A stretch of 64,000 nucleotides of DNA from Pseudomonadota bacterium (GCA_021849295.1 JAJZTA010000001.1:1-64000); one strand, 5' to 3'. Counted from the stretch's first letter, positions 26,785 through 36,736 are shown. A program made the numbers and translations. The notes: generated from the sequence alone by a model not told the origin.

Positions 26785-27144
26785 CTACTCTTGAAGCCCA
26801 GCAACATTTACCGCGACGGCAGCTGCGGGCACTACACCGGCAGCGTCGGCGGTAGCGGATTCGACGGCGCCGGCGATCTTGTCCACCTCGGCGGCCGCCG
26901 TGTCGAGTTTCGGCTCGGCCGCTTCAACCTTCTTGACGATGATCTGGATTTTTTCATTACCGGACAGGTTCGCCAGTTCGGTGGCGATCGGGTTGACGAG
27001 CGCTTCCAGTTGGTCGAGGCGGGTTTTTGCTTCGGAAACGGTGGCGACGGTGCGCTTCATGAAGTTGTGAACGAGCTTGTCAGGGCTGGCGCTGTTGATG
27101 TAGGCATTCGCTTCTTTGATCAGATTGTCAAAGGTCGTGGACAT
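26785..27144 (-). CDS. hypothetical phage early protein (119 aa)
   Basis: First gene of the leftward operon; helical, Ala-rich C-terminus. Confidence 0.55.
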   Translation of the reverse strand: MSTTFDNLIKEANAYINSASPDKLVHNFMKRTVATVSEAKTRLDQLEALVNPIATELANLSGNEKIQIIVKKVEAAEPKLDTAAAEVDKIAGAVESATADAAGVVPAAAVAVNVAGLQE

Positions 27145-27231
27145 GAGATTTACTCCTTTTTAACGGGTTTAATGCCAGAATTGGCAAGGCGTGATTACGC
27201 CTTTCAGAAAAGTTAATAAAAAATTAATCAC

Positions 27232-27260
27232 TTGTAAACCCATACTTTCAATAGTATAAA
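27232..27260 (+). promoter_or_regulatory. sigma70-like promoter with overlapping operator
   Basis: TTGTAA-N17-TATAAA; inverted repeat ATACT-N6-AGTAT at 27242..27257. Confidence 0.5.
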
Positions 27261-27288
27261 TATGGGAATCAAACAGATAGAGGAAAAC

Positions 27289-27708
27289 ATGATTAAAAAA
27301 ACTACATTCGGGGCTATCGCTTTATCGTTATCGCTTGGAGCTTGTGCTGGTCGTACAGGTCAACCTGTTATGATGGAACAATACGGTGATACAGGAGCAC
27401 CATGCGATGTATTGCACGCTGAAATGGTCGATCTTCAAAACGATATGCAACGATTGGCACCAAATACGAGCAAGACCGGTAAAAACGTTGCATTGGGTGT
27501 TGCGGGATTGATCGTATGGCCGGCGTGGTTCTTCATGGATTTTAAAAACGGGCAGAAAGTTGAATATGATGCCGATGCCCGCCGTTATAATTATCTAGCC
27601 ACAATTGCAAACGGGAAAAGATGCGGTTTCCCACATCGTCATTATGAGACCTCTGACGAGGCTAAAAAGAGAACAAAAAAAACCGGTGAATACCATGAAA
27701 ACAATTAA
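27289..27708 (+). CDS. phage-encoded lipoprotein
   Basis: Signal and lipobox MIKKTTFGAIALSLSLGACAG. Confidence 0.65.
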   Translation: MIKKTTFGAIALSLSLGACAGRTGQPVMMEQYGDTGAPCDVLHAEMVDLQNDMQRLAPNTSKTGKNVALGVAGLIVWPAWFFMDFKNGQKVEYDADARRYNYLATIANGKRCGFPHRHYETSDEAKKRTKKTGEYHENN

Positions 27709-28111
27709 CGATTATCTAGAGGCGGCCGTCGAGCGACAGGAGTTAGGTTCTTATAGTCAATTAGCAAGGAAAATTGGCATTACCCATACGGCTATAAGTC
27801 ATATGCGGAAAAGTCATGTGCTGCCTTCCGACGAAACCATGGTCAAGCTTGCACGCCTTGCCGGCCTTGATGAACAAGTCGCCTTGATCGAGCTTTCTTT
27901 TTGGCGCGCAAAGGACGACGAAACGAAAAACGCCTTTGAAAACATCCTGAAACGGATTTCATTGTTAGCACCTGCATCACTTTTAAGCTTATTTTATCAT
28001 CCGACAACGGCACAAGCCGCTGAAATAATGCACAATTCAGCCCCTCACCCCGCCGCCGCGAGCGTGTCAGGTTTTTCTATAATAATGTATATTATGACAA
28101 ATAATAGATAA
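27695..28111 (+). CDS. HTH phage regulator (DUF3693/Cro-CI-like); 3' end formed by the dif site
   Basis: YSQLARKIGITHTAISHMRKSHVLPSDETMVKLARLAGLDEQVALIELSFWRAKDDETK; ends ...SIIMYIMTNNR encoded by dif. Confidence 0.75.
   Translation: MKTINDYLEAAVERQELGSYSQLARKIGITHTAISHMRKSHVLPSDETMVKLARLAGLDEQVALIELSFWRAKDDETKNAFENILKRISLLAPASLLSLFYHPTTAQAAEIMHNSAPHPAAASVSGFSIIMYIMTNNR
28075..28102 (+). other. dif-like XerC/XerD site, right element boundary
   Basis: TTCTATAATAA-TGTATA-TTATGACAAAT. Confidence 0.85.
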
Positions 28112-28201
28112 GGGGAAATGCGAGGTATATCCATTGTGGCAAATATGAAAAGGTACTATAACCGTCCCCATACAAATTCTATTTCAGGAGGAAATGAAAT
28201 T

Positions 28202-28666
28202 ATGAGGAATTTTTTCAACAAAAAATCAGCCACAGCGCCGCTCACTGAAGCCGAGCAAAAGCTCACCGAATGGGGCGTGAAATACAAAAAGAAGAATGAC
28301 GGCACGATCATCGTGCGCGAACTGGATATTTCGGGCAAGAAGCTCACCCGTCTGCCGGACCTCAGCAACGTGATCGTGCGCGGCGACTTTATCTGCCAGA
28401 ACAACCAGCTGACCTCGCTGGTCGGATCGCCCAAGAGCATCGGCCGCGGATTCTATTGCGACTGCAATAAGCTGACATCGCTTATCGGCGGGCCGCAAAC
28501 GGTTGCCGGCTATATGTCGTGCAATTCCAACCCGCTGACGTCGCTGGCCGGCGCGCCGCAGACGTTTGCGCGCCTGTCCAGCAATCTCGGCGATTTTTAT
28601 GCGCGGAGCGCCATTCCGGCCGGGTTGCTGACGCTGCCCAACACGCCGAAACCGCCACAGCTTTAA
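28202..28666 (+). CDS. hypothetical protein with leucine-rich-type repeats
   Basis: Repeats NQLTSLVGSPKSIGRGFYCD / NKLTSLIGGPQTVAGYMSCN / NPLTSLAGAPQTF. Confidence 0.6.
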   Translation: MRNFFNKKSATAPLTEAEQKLTEWGVKYKKKNDGTIIVRELDISGKKLTRLPDLSNVIVRGDFICQNNQLTSLVGSPKSIGRGFYCDCNKLTSLIGGPQTVAGYMSCNSNPLTSLAGAPQTFARLSSNLGDFYARSAIPAGLLTLPNTPKPPQL

Positions 28667-28673
28667 CACAGCA

Positions 28674-29487
28674 GTGTTGTATCCGGAGCGCGCGGCTTAC
28701 GAGAGACCGGCTATTTTGCAGCTGGTGACGGGGTCACAGCCTTTATCTACGACCAGCACGTCATCAATAACAACAATATCAAGTCTCTGGTTTCTGATCT
28801 TGAGAAAATGCGCGAATATTTCGGTCATAAAAGCTGGAATGTCACCAGTGGCTCGTTCGGTTCGACACTTGGCCATGTTCTATGCCGTCACGCATCCGCA
28901 AAGCGTCAAACGGCTCATTTTGCGTGGCATCGCACTTGGCGATGGCAAAGGCGCGCGTGATCTTTCCAATGCAGTGGTTCGCGGAATACCGTGACCATAT
29001 TCCGGAAGCCGAACGCGTCGACGGTGATTTGGCGATGCCTTATTATGAAATTTTGCTGTCGGAGACGAAGCGACCGCCATCGAAGCCGCGCGGCTGTTCA
29101 TGCGCTGAGACACACGTCGATCCCGACGAAAGACCCGCCATTGGAGCTGATCGCCGCCTGCGATGCCAATCCGCGCGCGGGTGCCGATCTCGCGGCTGTT
29201 TTTCTATTTCACCGTCAACGAATACATGAAGAACGATCACAAGGCTTATCTGCTCGGCGAAATGGCGAAGATGAAAATGCCTATCGACATCGTCGTGCAG
29301 GGCCGTCAGGATTGGATCTGTCCTGTCGAAAATGCACGGGAGATGCATCAGCACTGCCCGCACAGGCGCGCCTGCATGTCATCGAGTATTGCGGCCACGT
29401 CATGGTCAGGTCCGTCCTGGTAGAGGCGTTTATGGAGATCACGAACGGCTGGAAAAGCGCCGCAAAAATAGCCTATTTTCCCGAATA
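28674..29487 (+). pseudogene. prolyl iminopeptidase-like alpha/beta hydrolase, multiply frameshifted
   Basis: Fragments in different frames: LAMFYAVTHPQSVKRLILRGIALGDGKG, FPMQWFAEYRDHIPEAERVDGDLAMPYYEILLSE, IDIVVQGRQDWICPVENA. Confidence 0.75.
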
Positions 29488-29606
29488 AAAACAGCTGTTT
29501 TCGGCCTTATGCGGCACTGCCGTAAATGGTCCTTTTTGCGCTTTGAAGAAGGCCTGAAAAATGCTAAAAATAATAGGTATTCCAATAACATCCATAGGAT
29601 TTCGCT

Positions 29607-32315
29607 GTGACAGATAACACCATCAAAAAGACCGATATCGCGCCTATCACGATCGAGTCCGAAATGCAGACGTCGTATCTCGCTTATGCCATGAGCGTGA
29701 TCGTTTCCCGCGCTCTGCCGGACGCGCGCGACGGCCTTAAACCTGTCCACCGAAGAATTCTTTATGCGATGGGCGAAGGCGGATATGATTCGAGCAAGCC
29801 TTACAAAAAATCCGCACGCATCGTCGGTGACGTCATGGGTAAATATCACCCGCATGGCGACAGCGCGATCTATGATGCTTTGGCGCGCATGGCGCAGGAT
29901 TTCTCTCTGCGCGTTATGCTTATCGACGGGCAAGGCAACTTCGGCTCGATGGATGGCGATGCGCCGGCCGCGATGCGTTATACCGAAGCGCGTCTCAACA
30001 AAATCGCCGAGACGATGCTGGAAGATATTGGCAAAGAGACCGTCGATTTCCAGCCCAACTATGATGAATCCGTTTTCGAGCCGAGCGTGCTCCCTGCCCG
30101 CTTTCCGAATTTACTGGTCAATGGCGCGGCGGGCATCGCCGTCGGCATGGCGACCAACATTCCGCCGCACAACCTCGGCGAAGTGCTCGACGGCTGCTGC
30201 GCTTACGTTGATAATCCTGACATCACGATCGATGAACTGATCGACATCATTCCGGGGCCGGATTTCCCGACCGGCGCGCAGGTGCTCGGCAGAAATGGCA
30301 TTCTCGGCACGTTCCACAACGGCCGCGGATCGATTATCATGCGCGCGAAAACCTCTATCGAGGAAATCCGCAAGGACCGCATGGCAATCATCGTCCATGA
30401 AGTGCCCTATCAGGTCAACAAAGCGCGGCTACTGGAGCGCATGGCCGAATGCGTGCGCGAGAAGATCATCGAAGGCATTTCAGATTTGCGTGACGAGACC
30501 GACCGCGACGGCGTGCGCGTCGTCATCGAGCTGAAAAAAGACGCGATGCCGGACGTCGTGCTGAACCAGTTGTTCAAGCACACGCCGCTGCAAACGTCCT
30601 TCGGCTCCAACATGCTGGCGCTGAACTATGGCCGCCCCCAGATGATGAACTTGAAGGAGTTTATCGCCGCCTTCGTCAACTTCCGCGAAGAAGTCATTAC
30701 CCGCAGGACGATCTACGAACTCGGCAAGGCGCGCGACCGCGCCCATATCTTGGCGGGTTTGGCCGTCGCCGTCGCCAACATCGACGAAGTGATCGCCATG
30801 ATCCGCGGCGCGAAAGACCCGAACGACGCCCGCGAAAAACTGACCGGCAGCGAATGGAACGTCGCCGACATCGCGCCACTGATGAAGCTGATCGACGATC
30901 CGCAATATCCGGTGAGCGCGAACAACACCTACAAAATGTCCGACACGCAAGCCAAGGCCATCCTCGACCTGCGTTTGCACCGTTTGACGGCGCTGGAGCG
31001 CGACAAGATCGGCGACGAACTCAAAGAAGTCACCGATATGATTGCGGAATATCTTGCCATTCTCGCCAGCCGCGAAAAGCTGATGAAGCTTCTGCGCGAG
31101 GAGCTGGTCGATATCAAGACCCGCTTCGCCACACCGCGCAAGACCGAGCTGATCGCCGACGAACACGAGCAGGATGTCGAAGACTTGATCCAAAAAGAAG
31201 ACATGGTCGTGACCGTCACTAATACCGGCTACGTCAAGCGCGTGCCGCTCGCGACGTACCGCGCACAGAAGCGCGGCGGCAAAGGCCGCACTGGCATGCA
31301 GACGAAGGATGAGGATTTCGTCACCGACCTCTTCGTCGCCAATACCCACACGCCGATCCTGTTCTTCACCACCAAGGGCATCTGTCACAAGCTGAAGGTC
31401 TACAAGCTGCCGCTCGGCACGCCGCAGGCGCGCGGCAAAGCCTTCATCAACCTTCTGCCGCTCGAGCAGGGCGAAACCATTTCCGTCGTCATGCCGCTGC
31501 CGGAGGATGAAAGCACGTGGGACAAGCTCGACGTCGTTTTCGCGACCAGCCACGGCACGGTACGCCGCAACAGCCTTGACGACTTCAAAAACGTCCGCGC
31601 CAACGGGCTGATCGCCATGAAGCTGGAGGGCGACGAGAAGCTGATCGACGTCCGCACCTGCACTGATACGGACGACATCGTCCTGTCCTCGCGCAAGGGT
31701 AAGGCGATACGTTTCCCCGTGACAGACCTGCGCGTCTTCAAGTCGCGCGCCTCTACGGGCATCCGCGGCATCAAGCTGATGAAGGGCGACGCGGTGGTCT
31801 CCATTTCCGTCGTCCGCCACGTCGAGGCGACGGTGGACGAGCGCATGGCTTATCTGCGCATGGCCTCCAAGCTGCGCAGTCAGGTCGAGGATTCCGACGG
31901 CGATACGGCTGCTGATGCGGGAGATGAAGAAGAAACATCCTCCTCCAATGTCGAGCTTTCCCCTGCCCGTTTCGAGGAAATGGCGGCGATGGAAGACTTT
32001 CTGCTCGGCGTGACCTCCAAAGGCTTCGGTAAGCGCACTTCGGCGTATGAATACCGCACGGCGGGTCGCGGCGGCTCGGGCATCTGGAATATGAAGCTCA
32101 GCCAGAAGAATGGCGAGATCGTCGGCACGTTCAAGGTGCTGGACAGCGACGAGGTGATGCTCGTCACCGACGGCGGGCAGATCATCCGCATGCCGGTGAA
32201 GGACGTGCGCTTCGTCGGCCGCCAGACGCAGGGCGTCACCCTCTTCCGCATCGAGGACGGTGAGGAAGTCGTTTCCGCCGCGATCATCAGGGACGACGAT
32301 CATGACGAAGAATAA
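29607..32315 (+). CDS. gyrA: DNA gyrase subunit A
   Basis: [58 protein letters not shown]. Confidence 0.97.
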   Translation: MTDNTIKKTDIAPITIESEMQTSYLAYAMSVIVSRALPDARDGLKPVHRRILYAMGEGGYDSSKPYKKSARIVGDVMGKYHPHGDSAIYDALARMAQDFSLRVMLIDGQGNFGSMDGDAPAAMRYTEARLNKIAETMLEDIGKETVDFQPNYDESVFEPSVLPARFPNLLVNGAAGIAVGMATNIPPHNLGEVLDGCCAYVDNPDITIDELIDIIPGPDFPTGAQVLGRNGILGTFHNGRGSIIMRAKTSIEEIRKDRMAIIVHEVPYQVNKARLLERMAECVREKIIEGISDLRDETDRDGVRVVIELKKDAMPDVVLNQLFKHTPLQTSFGSNMLALNYGRPQMMNLKEFIAAFVNFREEVITRRTIYELGKARDRAHILAGLAVAVANIDEVIAMIRGAKDPNDAREKLTGSEWNVADIAPLMKLIDDPQYPVSANNTYKMSDTQAKAILDLRLHRLTALERDKIGDELKEVTDMIAEYLAILASREKLMKLLREELVDIKTRFATPRKTELIADEHEQDVEDLIQKEDMVVTVTNTGYVKRVPLATYRAQKRGGKGRTGMQTKDEDFVTDLFVANTHTPILFFTTKGICHKLKVYKLPLGTPQARGKAFINLLPLEQGETISVVMPLPEDESTWDKLDVVFATSHGTVRRNSLDDFKNVRANGLIAMKLEGDEKLIDVRTCTDTDDIVLSSRKGKAIRFPVTDLRVFKSRASTGIRGIKLMKGDAVVSISVVRHVEATVDERMAYLRMASKLRSQVEDSDGDTAADAGDEEETSSSNVELSPARFEEMAAMEDFLLGVTSKGFGKRTSAYEYRTAGRGGSGIWNMKLSQKNGEIVGTFKVLDSDEVMLVTDGGQIIRMPVKDVRFVGRQTQGVTLFRIEDGEEVVSAAIIRDDDHDEE

Positions 32316-32826
32316 GGCGGTTGCCGCAAAGCCGCTGATCGGCGTTTATCCCGGTACGTTCGACCCCGTGACGCTTGGGCATCTCGACATTATAGAGCGC
32401 GCGATGAAGGTCGTCGATCATCTCGTCATCGCGGTGGCGGACAGTCCGGATAAAGGGCCTTTGTTCAACATTAAAAAGCGCGTCGAGCTGATGAAGACCG
32501 ATGTCGCCAACAACCGAAAGCTCAAGGGAAAATCCATCGAGGTCGTCGCTTTCGAGGAATTGTTGATGGATTTCGTGCAGCGCGTGAACGGCCGCGTGAT
32601 CGTGCGCGGTTTGCGCGCCGTCTCTGATTTCGAATACGAATTCCAGATGGCGGGCATGAACTCCTACCTGAACGACGACATCGAAACCATGTTCCTGATG
32701 GCGCAGGACAAGCACCAGTTCATTTCATCGCGCTTCGTGAAGGAAATCGGCCGCCTTGGCGGCGACATTACGCACTTTGTCACGCCGAACGTGGCAAAAG
32801 AGATGAAAAAGAAATTCGGCCTCTGA
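32302..32826 (+). CDS. coaD: phosphopantetheine adenylyltransferase
   Basis: [41 protein letters not shown]. Confidence 0.95.
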   Translation: MTKNKAVAAKPLIGVYPGTFDPVTLGHLDIIERAMKVVDHLVIAVADSPDKGPLFNIKKRVELMKTDVANNRKLKGKSIEVVAFEELLMDFVQRVNGRVIVRGLRAVSDFEYEFQMAGMNSYLNDDIETMFLMAQDKHQFISSRFVKEIGRLGGDITHFVTPNVAKEMKKKFGL

Positions 32827-32837
32827 TCCCAAAAATC

Positions 32838-35561
32838 TTACGGGGGCGGCGACTTTGCCTCGGGCTTTGCCGCGTCGCTGCGGGGTGCATTAAGCCTGTT
32901 CAGAATATCGCCGATCGGATGGCCTTTTTTCTGGGGCGGCAAAACATGTTTCCCGCGCTTTTTCAGCACAGGCGGCGGAGGAAGATTTTTTCCGATGTAC
33001 GTTTGCAGAGCTTTGCCGCCGTCGATGGCGTAGTCCGCATCTTTCGACGACCGCGTGACGGTCAGTGCGGGAAAGTCTTTCGGTTTCAGCAGCTGCAGGC
33101 TGCCGGAAAGCGCATAACTAGACGGCGCGATACCGGCCGCGCCCGTCAGGCTAAGCTTTTCCGCCGCGTTGTCCGCAGTCAGGCTTTCAATTTCGATTTT
33201 TCCGTGATCCAGCTTGAATTTTCCCTGCACGCTTTTAAAAACAGACGTGCCGCCGTGATGCACAGCATCGCTGACCAGACCGGCAAGGTCGGTAGGCATT
33301 TTCTTGAGTTTTTGCAACTGCTCGGGAAGGCGCGCGGCATTGAAATCACTGACGGTCAGCATATCTGCCTGCAAGGAAATGTCTCCTGTCGTGCTCTGTA
33401 ACGTACTGTCATCGGAGGCGAGGCCAAAATCAATATCGCCCTTGCCGACGGAAAATCCTTTGAACCTGAACTGCTCTTGCAAAGCGGTTAAACGCGCTTT
33501 TTTGATGTTGCCCTTGAAGGTCGCGGACCACGTTTCGGGATTGGCCCCCTCCGTATAATCAAGCCTGCCTTCCAGCGCGCCGCTCCACAGCTTGCCCGTG
33601 AGGTTGAGGATCGAAACGGTGAGTGGCTTCGATGCATTCAGGGTAAAAGACGCATGGTTGATGGTCTGGCCTTGCAGGGTGAGCATATCCGCCTGCCCTG
33701 CAGCCATATAGCTGTAGTCGCCCCCTTGCGTTTGCGTTACGGTGCCTTTGAGGGAGAAATTGCTTCCCGCCAGCGGCGGCAGCGAAGCGCCAAGGCTCTT
33801 GGCAATCTTTGGCGCGTCGGCGGCGTTCAGCGTGTAGGAAAGATCCAAGCCGGAAGCCGGCGCAAGATCCGCCACGCGCCCCGTGATGCTGAAAGTGTCG
33901 TTTCCGGAAAGATCACCGTCGAATTTCCTGATCGTCAGGCCGTTGGCGCCGGTCGTGGCGTCAAACGTGACGCCGGAGAGCGAAAGGCCGTCGATCGTAA
34001 AGTTGTCCGCTGTCAGTTGCAGGGTGGATTTCGATCCCATAAGGAATTTCTGAAAGGCCTCGGGCAATCGGGAGCTGTTCCAGCCGTCCAGATGCAGGGC
34101 GGCGGTGAACTTCGGCTGTTTCGTTTTGCGGGCCACGTCGAGGGCGCCGGAAACCTTGCCGGTCTTTCCGAAGGTCGCGTCTATATCGTGAAAGCTGATT
34201 TCATCGGGCGATATTTTCAGGCTGCCGCTCATTTGCATTTTTTTGACCGGCGCACCGTCGCCGCCCAGCGCTCTGAAGGCGTTTGTGGATTCGGGCGCAA
34301 AAGCGTCCACCATTTTCCCGAGATCGTCCGTCGTGATATGTATCTGCGTGTAAACGGCGCTATCCGTCTGCGGCGTCACTGTGCCTGAAAATCCGATGTC
34401 GCTATGCCCGACCAGCCTGACATGCGCCGACCTGATCTGCCATTCTTTCTTTTCCGTGGAGGCCGAAATATCGACGGCGGCCAGTTTTTTCCCGTCCCAC
34501 AGGACGTTCTTGCCTTTAAGGCGAAGGTTGATTTCATAGCCGTCCGGAATGGCGGGGTAATCGTCGGAATATTGGGATGTCACGGCCAGCCCGTCCGCAG
34601 AAAGGTCGGCCCGCACGTCACGGACGCCGCGGTGCGGCACTGTCACGGAAACTGCTCCGCGCAGATGGCCGGCCTGACCGAAGGTCGCATCCATGTCTCG
34701 CAGGCTAAAACGGTCTCCTTTAAGGGTCATGGCGCCCGTCATGCTGACGTCCGTCTGCCAGAAATCAAGCGCGTTCAAGGCGGGAATGTCGGCAAGGCTC
34801 GCAAGACTGCCGTTGGACAGGGACAGTTTGCCCCCGAGGTTTATGCCGCCCTGCAGGCTGATTGTGCCTTTGAGCGTGATTTGCGGCATTTTTTCCACCG
34901 GCATGAAAGAGATGTCGATGGGGGCCGTCATGGTCTGGTCGAAGGCGCCGGTATCGATTTGGATGCCCGCGTTCGTCTGCTGGTATTCCATGCTGCCGGT
35001 CACATGATACGGACCGAGCAGCGTGTTGGCGCTGACGGTCAGAGTCAAATTATCGAATGTTTTGCGCGTGCCCGTCAGGACATTGGCGTAATGTAGAGTG
35101 CCGTCCGTGACCGAGATCTGGTTGAGCTGCGTGGCCTGCGCCGTCGTGGCAAGACCGGAGTCGGAGGGGGCAAAAAATCCGCTCAGGTTCGTCTTGCCGT
35201 CGTTGTACACTTCCACGTTGAAAACAGGCTGCATGAGGTTGACGGTGTTCACCACGATCTGCCCCTGAAGCAACGGCATCAGGTCGACTTGCACATCGAG
35301 CGACTTCAGCTTCATGAAAGGCTTCTTCATCGAGCCGTCGGCATTGGCGACCGTCACGTCCGCCAGCTGGAGCTCGGGCTGCGGAAGGATCTGGAACGAG
35401 ATATTGCCGTCCACGCTGATCTTGCGCTGAAAGTAAGGGGAAATCTGCGCCATCAGCGCGGCCTTGTGGTTGTTCCAGTTGATGAAGCCGGGGGCGATAA
35501 GCCCGGTGATCAGCAGCGCGAGTCCGATGAAAAACAAGGTTTTGACAAGGCGCGTCATCAT
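32838..35561 (-). CDS. AsmA family protein
   Basis: MMTRLVKTLFFIGLALLITGLIAPGFINWNNHKAALMAQISPYFQRKISVDGNISFQILPQPELQLADV. Confidence 0.85.
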   Translation of the reverse strand: MMTRLVKTLFFIGLALLITGLIAPGFINWNNHKAALMAQISPYFQRKISVDGNISFQILPQPELQLADVTVANADGSMKKPFMKLKSLDVQVDLMPLLQGQIVVNTVNLMQPVFNVEVYNDGKTNLSGFFAPSDSGLATTAQATQLNQISVTDGTLHYANVLTGTRKTFDNLTLTVSANTLLGPYHVTGSMEYQQTNAGIQIDTGAFDQTMTAPIDISFMPVEKMPQITLKGTISLQGGINLGGKLSLSNGSLASLADIPALNALDFWQTDVSMTGAMTLKGDRFSLRDMDATFGQAGHLRGAVSVTVPHRGVRDVRADLSADGLAVTSQYSDDYPAIPDGYEINLRLKGKNVLWDGKKLAAVDISASTEKKEWQIRSAHVRLVGHSDIGFSGTVTPQTDSAVYTQIHITTDDLGKMVDAFAPESTNAFRALGGDGAPVKKMQMSGSLKISPDEISFHDIDATFGKTGKVSGALDVARKTKQPKFTAALHLDGWNSSRLPEAFQKFLMGSKSTLQLTADNFTIDGLSLSGVTFDATTGANGLTIRKFDGDLSGNDTFSITGRVADLAPASGLDLSYTLNAADAPKIAKSLGASLPPLAGSNFSLKGTVTQTQGGDYSYMAAGQADMLTLQGQTINHASFTLNASKPLTVSILNLTGKLWSGALEGRLDYTEGANPETWSATFKGNIKKARLTALQEQFRFKGFSVGKGDIDFGLASDDSTLQSTTGDISLQADMLTVSDFNAARLPEQLQKLKKMPTDLAGLVSDAVHHGGTSVFKSVQGKFKLDHGKIEIESLTADNAAEKLSLTGAAGIAPSSYALSGSLQLLKPKDFPALTVTRSSKDADYAIDGGKALQTYIGKNLPPPPVLKKRGKHVLPPQKKGHPIGDILNRLNAPRSDAAKPEAKSPPP

Positions 35562-36736
35562 ATCACGGTTCCCCTTTTGCGAATGACGGACAATATGGCG
35601 TCGGCGGCCTTCATGCTCGGTGTTTCCGGATCGCCGAGGCCGATCATGATCAGCGCCTCGCGGAACCCGCGCAGTTGCGCGGCGCGCGCTTCTTTGTTGT
35701 CCAGAAGTTTGAAGACCTCCTGCGCCATTTTGACCGGCTGGCATTGATCCTGCAGCAGTTCCGGCACCAGCGGGCGGTCCAGCAGGATGTTGACCAGATT
35801 GACGTAGGGCGTTTTGATCAGGTGGCGCGCCAGCCAGGCCGTCGCGGCGCTCACGCGGTAGGCGATGACGTGCGGCGTGTCGGTGAGCGCGAGTTCCAGA
35901 GAAACGGTGCCGGAAGCCGCCAGCGCCACCGCGCTCGCCGCGAAGCAGTCGAACTTGTCTTCCTCGCTGTCGATGACCAGCGGGTTGATCCCCCTGCCGA
36001 CGAAGAATTTCTGGATATAACTCTTGAGGTGCGGAAGCGTCGGTACGACGACGAGCATGTCCGGCCTGCTGCGCAGCAGGATGTCGGTCGCCTTTGAAAA
36101 TTTTTCCAGCAGGCGGGAAAGCTCGCTCATCCGGCTGCCGGGCAGAACGCAAAGGATCTTCTGCGCGTCGTCGACTTCGTATTTCTGGCGGAAGCGGTCG
36201 CTGTCGCCGCGGCGGGACAGTCTCTCGACGATCGGGTGGCCGACGAACGTCGCCGCGAGATCATGCTCCTCGAAATAAGGCGGCTCGAAAGGCAGCAAGG
36301 TCAGAATATGGTCGAGAAACCGCGCCACTTTCTTCGCCCGTCCCGGCCGCCATGCCCAGACGCTCGGTGCGACGTAGTGGATGCAGGGAATGGCGCGGTT
36401 TTTGGCTTTCACTTTTTTGACAACGCGGAAGCAGAAATCCGGCGAGTCTATGGTGACGACGGCGTCCGGCTTCAATTGCTGGATCGCGGCGGCGGTCTGC
36501 CTGATGCGCCTAAGGATTTTGAACATGCGCGGCAGAACCTCCGCCAGTCCCATGACAGAAAGTTCTTCCATCGGGAACAGGCTCGTCAGCCCCGCTTCCG
36601 TCATGCGGCTTCCGCCCACGCCCGTAAACTCGACGCCGTCTGGATATTTGGAGCGCATGGCGCGCATCATCGCGGCACCGAGAAAATCGCCGGAAGATTC
36701 GCCGGCGATCACGAATATGCGTAAAGGAGAGCTCAT
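35558..36736 (-). CDS. lpxB: lipid-A-disaccharide synthase
   Basis: IFVIAGESSGDFLGAAMM; HYVAPSVWAWRPGRAKKVARFLDHILTLLPFEPPYF. Confidence 0.96.
   Translation of the reverse strand: MSSPLRIFVIAGESSGDFLGAAMMRAMRSKYPDGVEFTGVGGSRMTEAGLTSLFPMEELSVMGLAEVLPRMFKILRRIRQTAAAIQQLKPDAVVTIDSPDFCFRVVKKVKAKNRAIPCIHYVAPSVWAWRPGRAKKVARFLDHILTLLPFEPPYFEEHDLAATFVGHPIVERLSRRGDSDRFRQKYEVDDAQKILCVLPGSRMSELSRLLEKFSKATDILLRSRPDMLVVVPTLPHLKSYIQKFFVGRGINPLVIDSEEDKFDCFAASAVALAASGTVSLELALTDTPHVIAYRVSAATAWLARHLIKTPYVNLVNILLDRPLVPELLQDQCQPVKMAQEVFKLLDNKEARAAQLRGFREALIMIGLGDPETPSMKAADAILSVIRKRGTVI

Larger units (their letters stand above)
17308..28085. mobile_element. Putative double-jelly-roll (tailless, membrane-containing) prophage integrated at dif, about 10.8 kb
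   Basis: Bounded by two dif-like sites; ATPase-capsid adjacency, small TM proteins, transglycosylase, replication and regulator genes; no integrase seen. Confidence 0.82.

Noticed and set aside
17308-28085. Filamentous (inovirus) prophage, suggested by dif integration and a Zot-like ATPase
   Set aside because: No recognisable HUH replication gene, coat or adsorption proteins; a 342-aa beta-rich capsid candidate, muramidase and many one-TM proteins fit a DJR phage better. A search should confirm.
17308-28085. Gene transfer agent or tailed-phage remnant
   Set aside because: No large terminase, portal, HK97 capsid/protease or tail genes seen.
29607-32315. Resistance mutations in gyrA (and rpoB rifampicin region)
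   Set aside because: The GDSAIYD quinolone region and the [30 protein letters not shown] segment look wild type.
35562-36152. N-terminal extension of the 1104-aa AsmA ORF
   Set aside because: It overlaps lpxB out of frame; the real start is MMTRLVKTLF at 35561, in an ATGA overlap with the lpxB stop.
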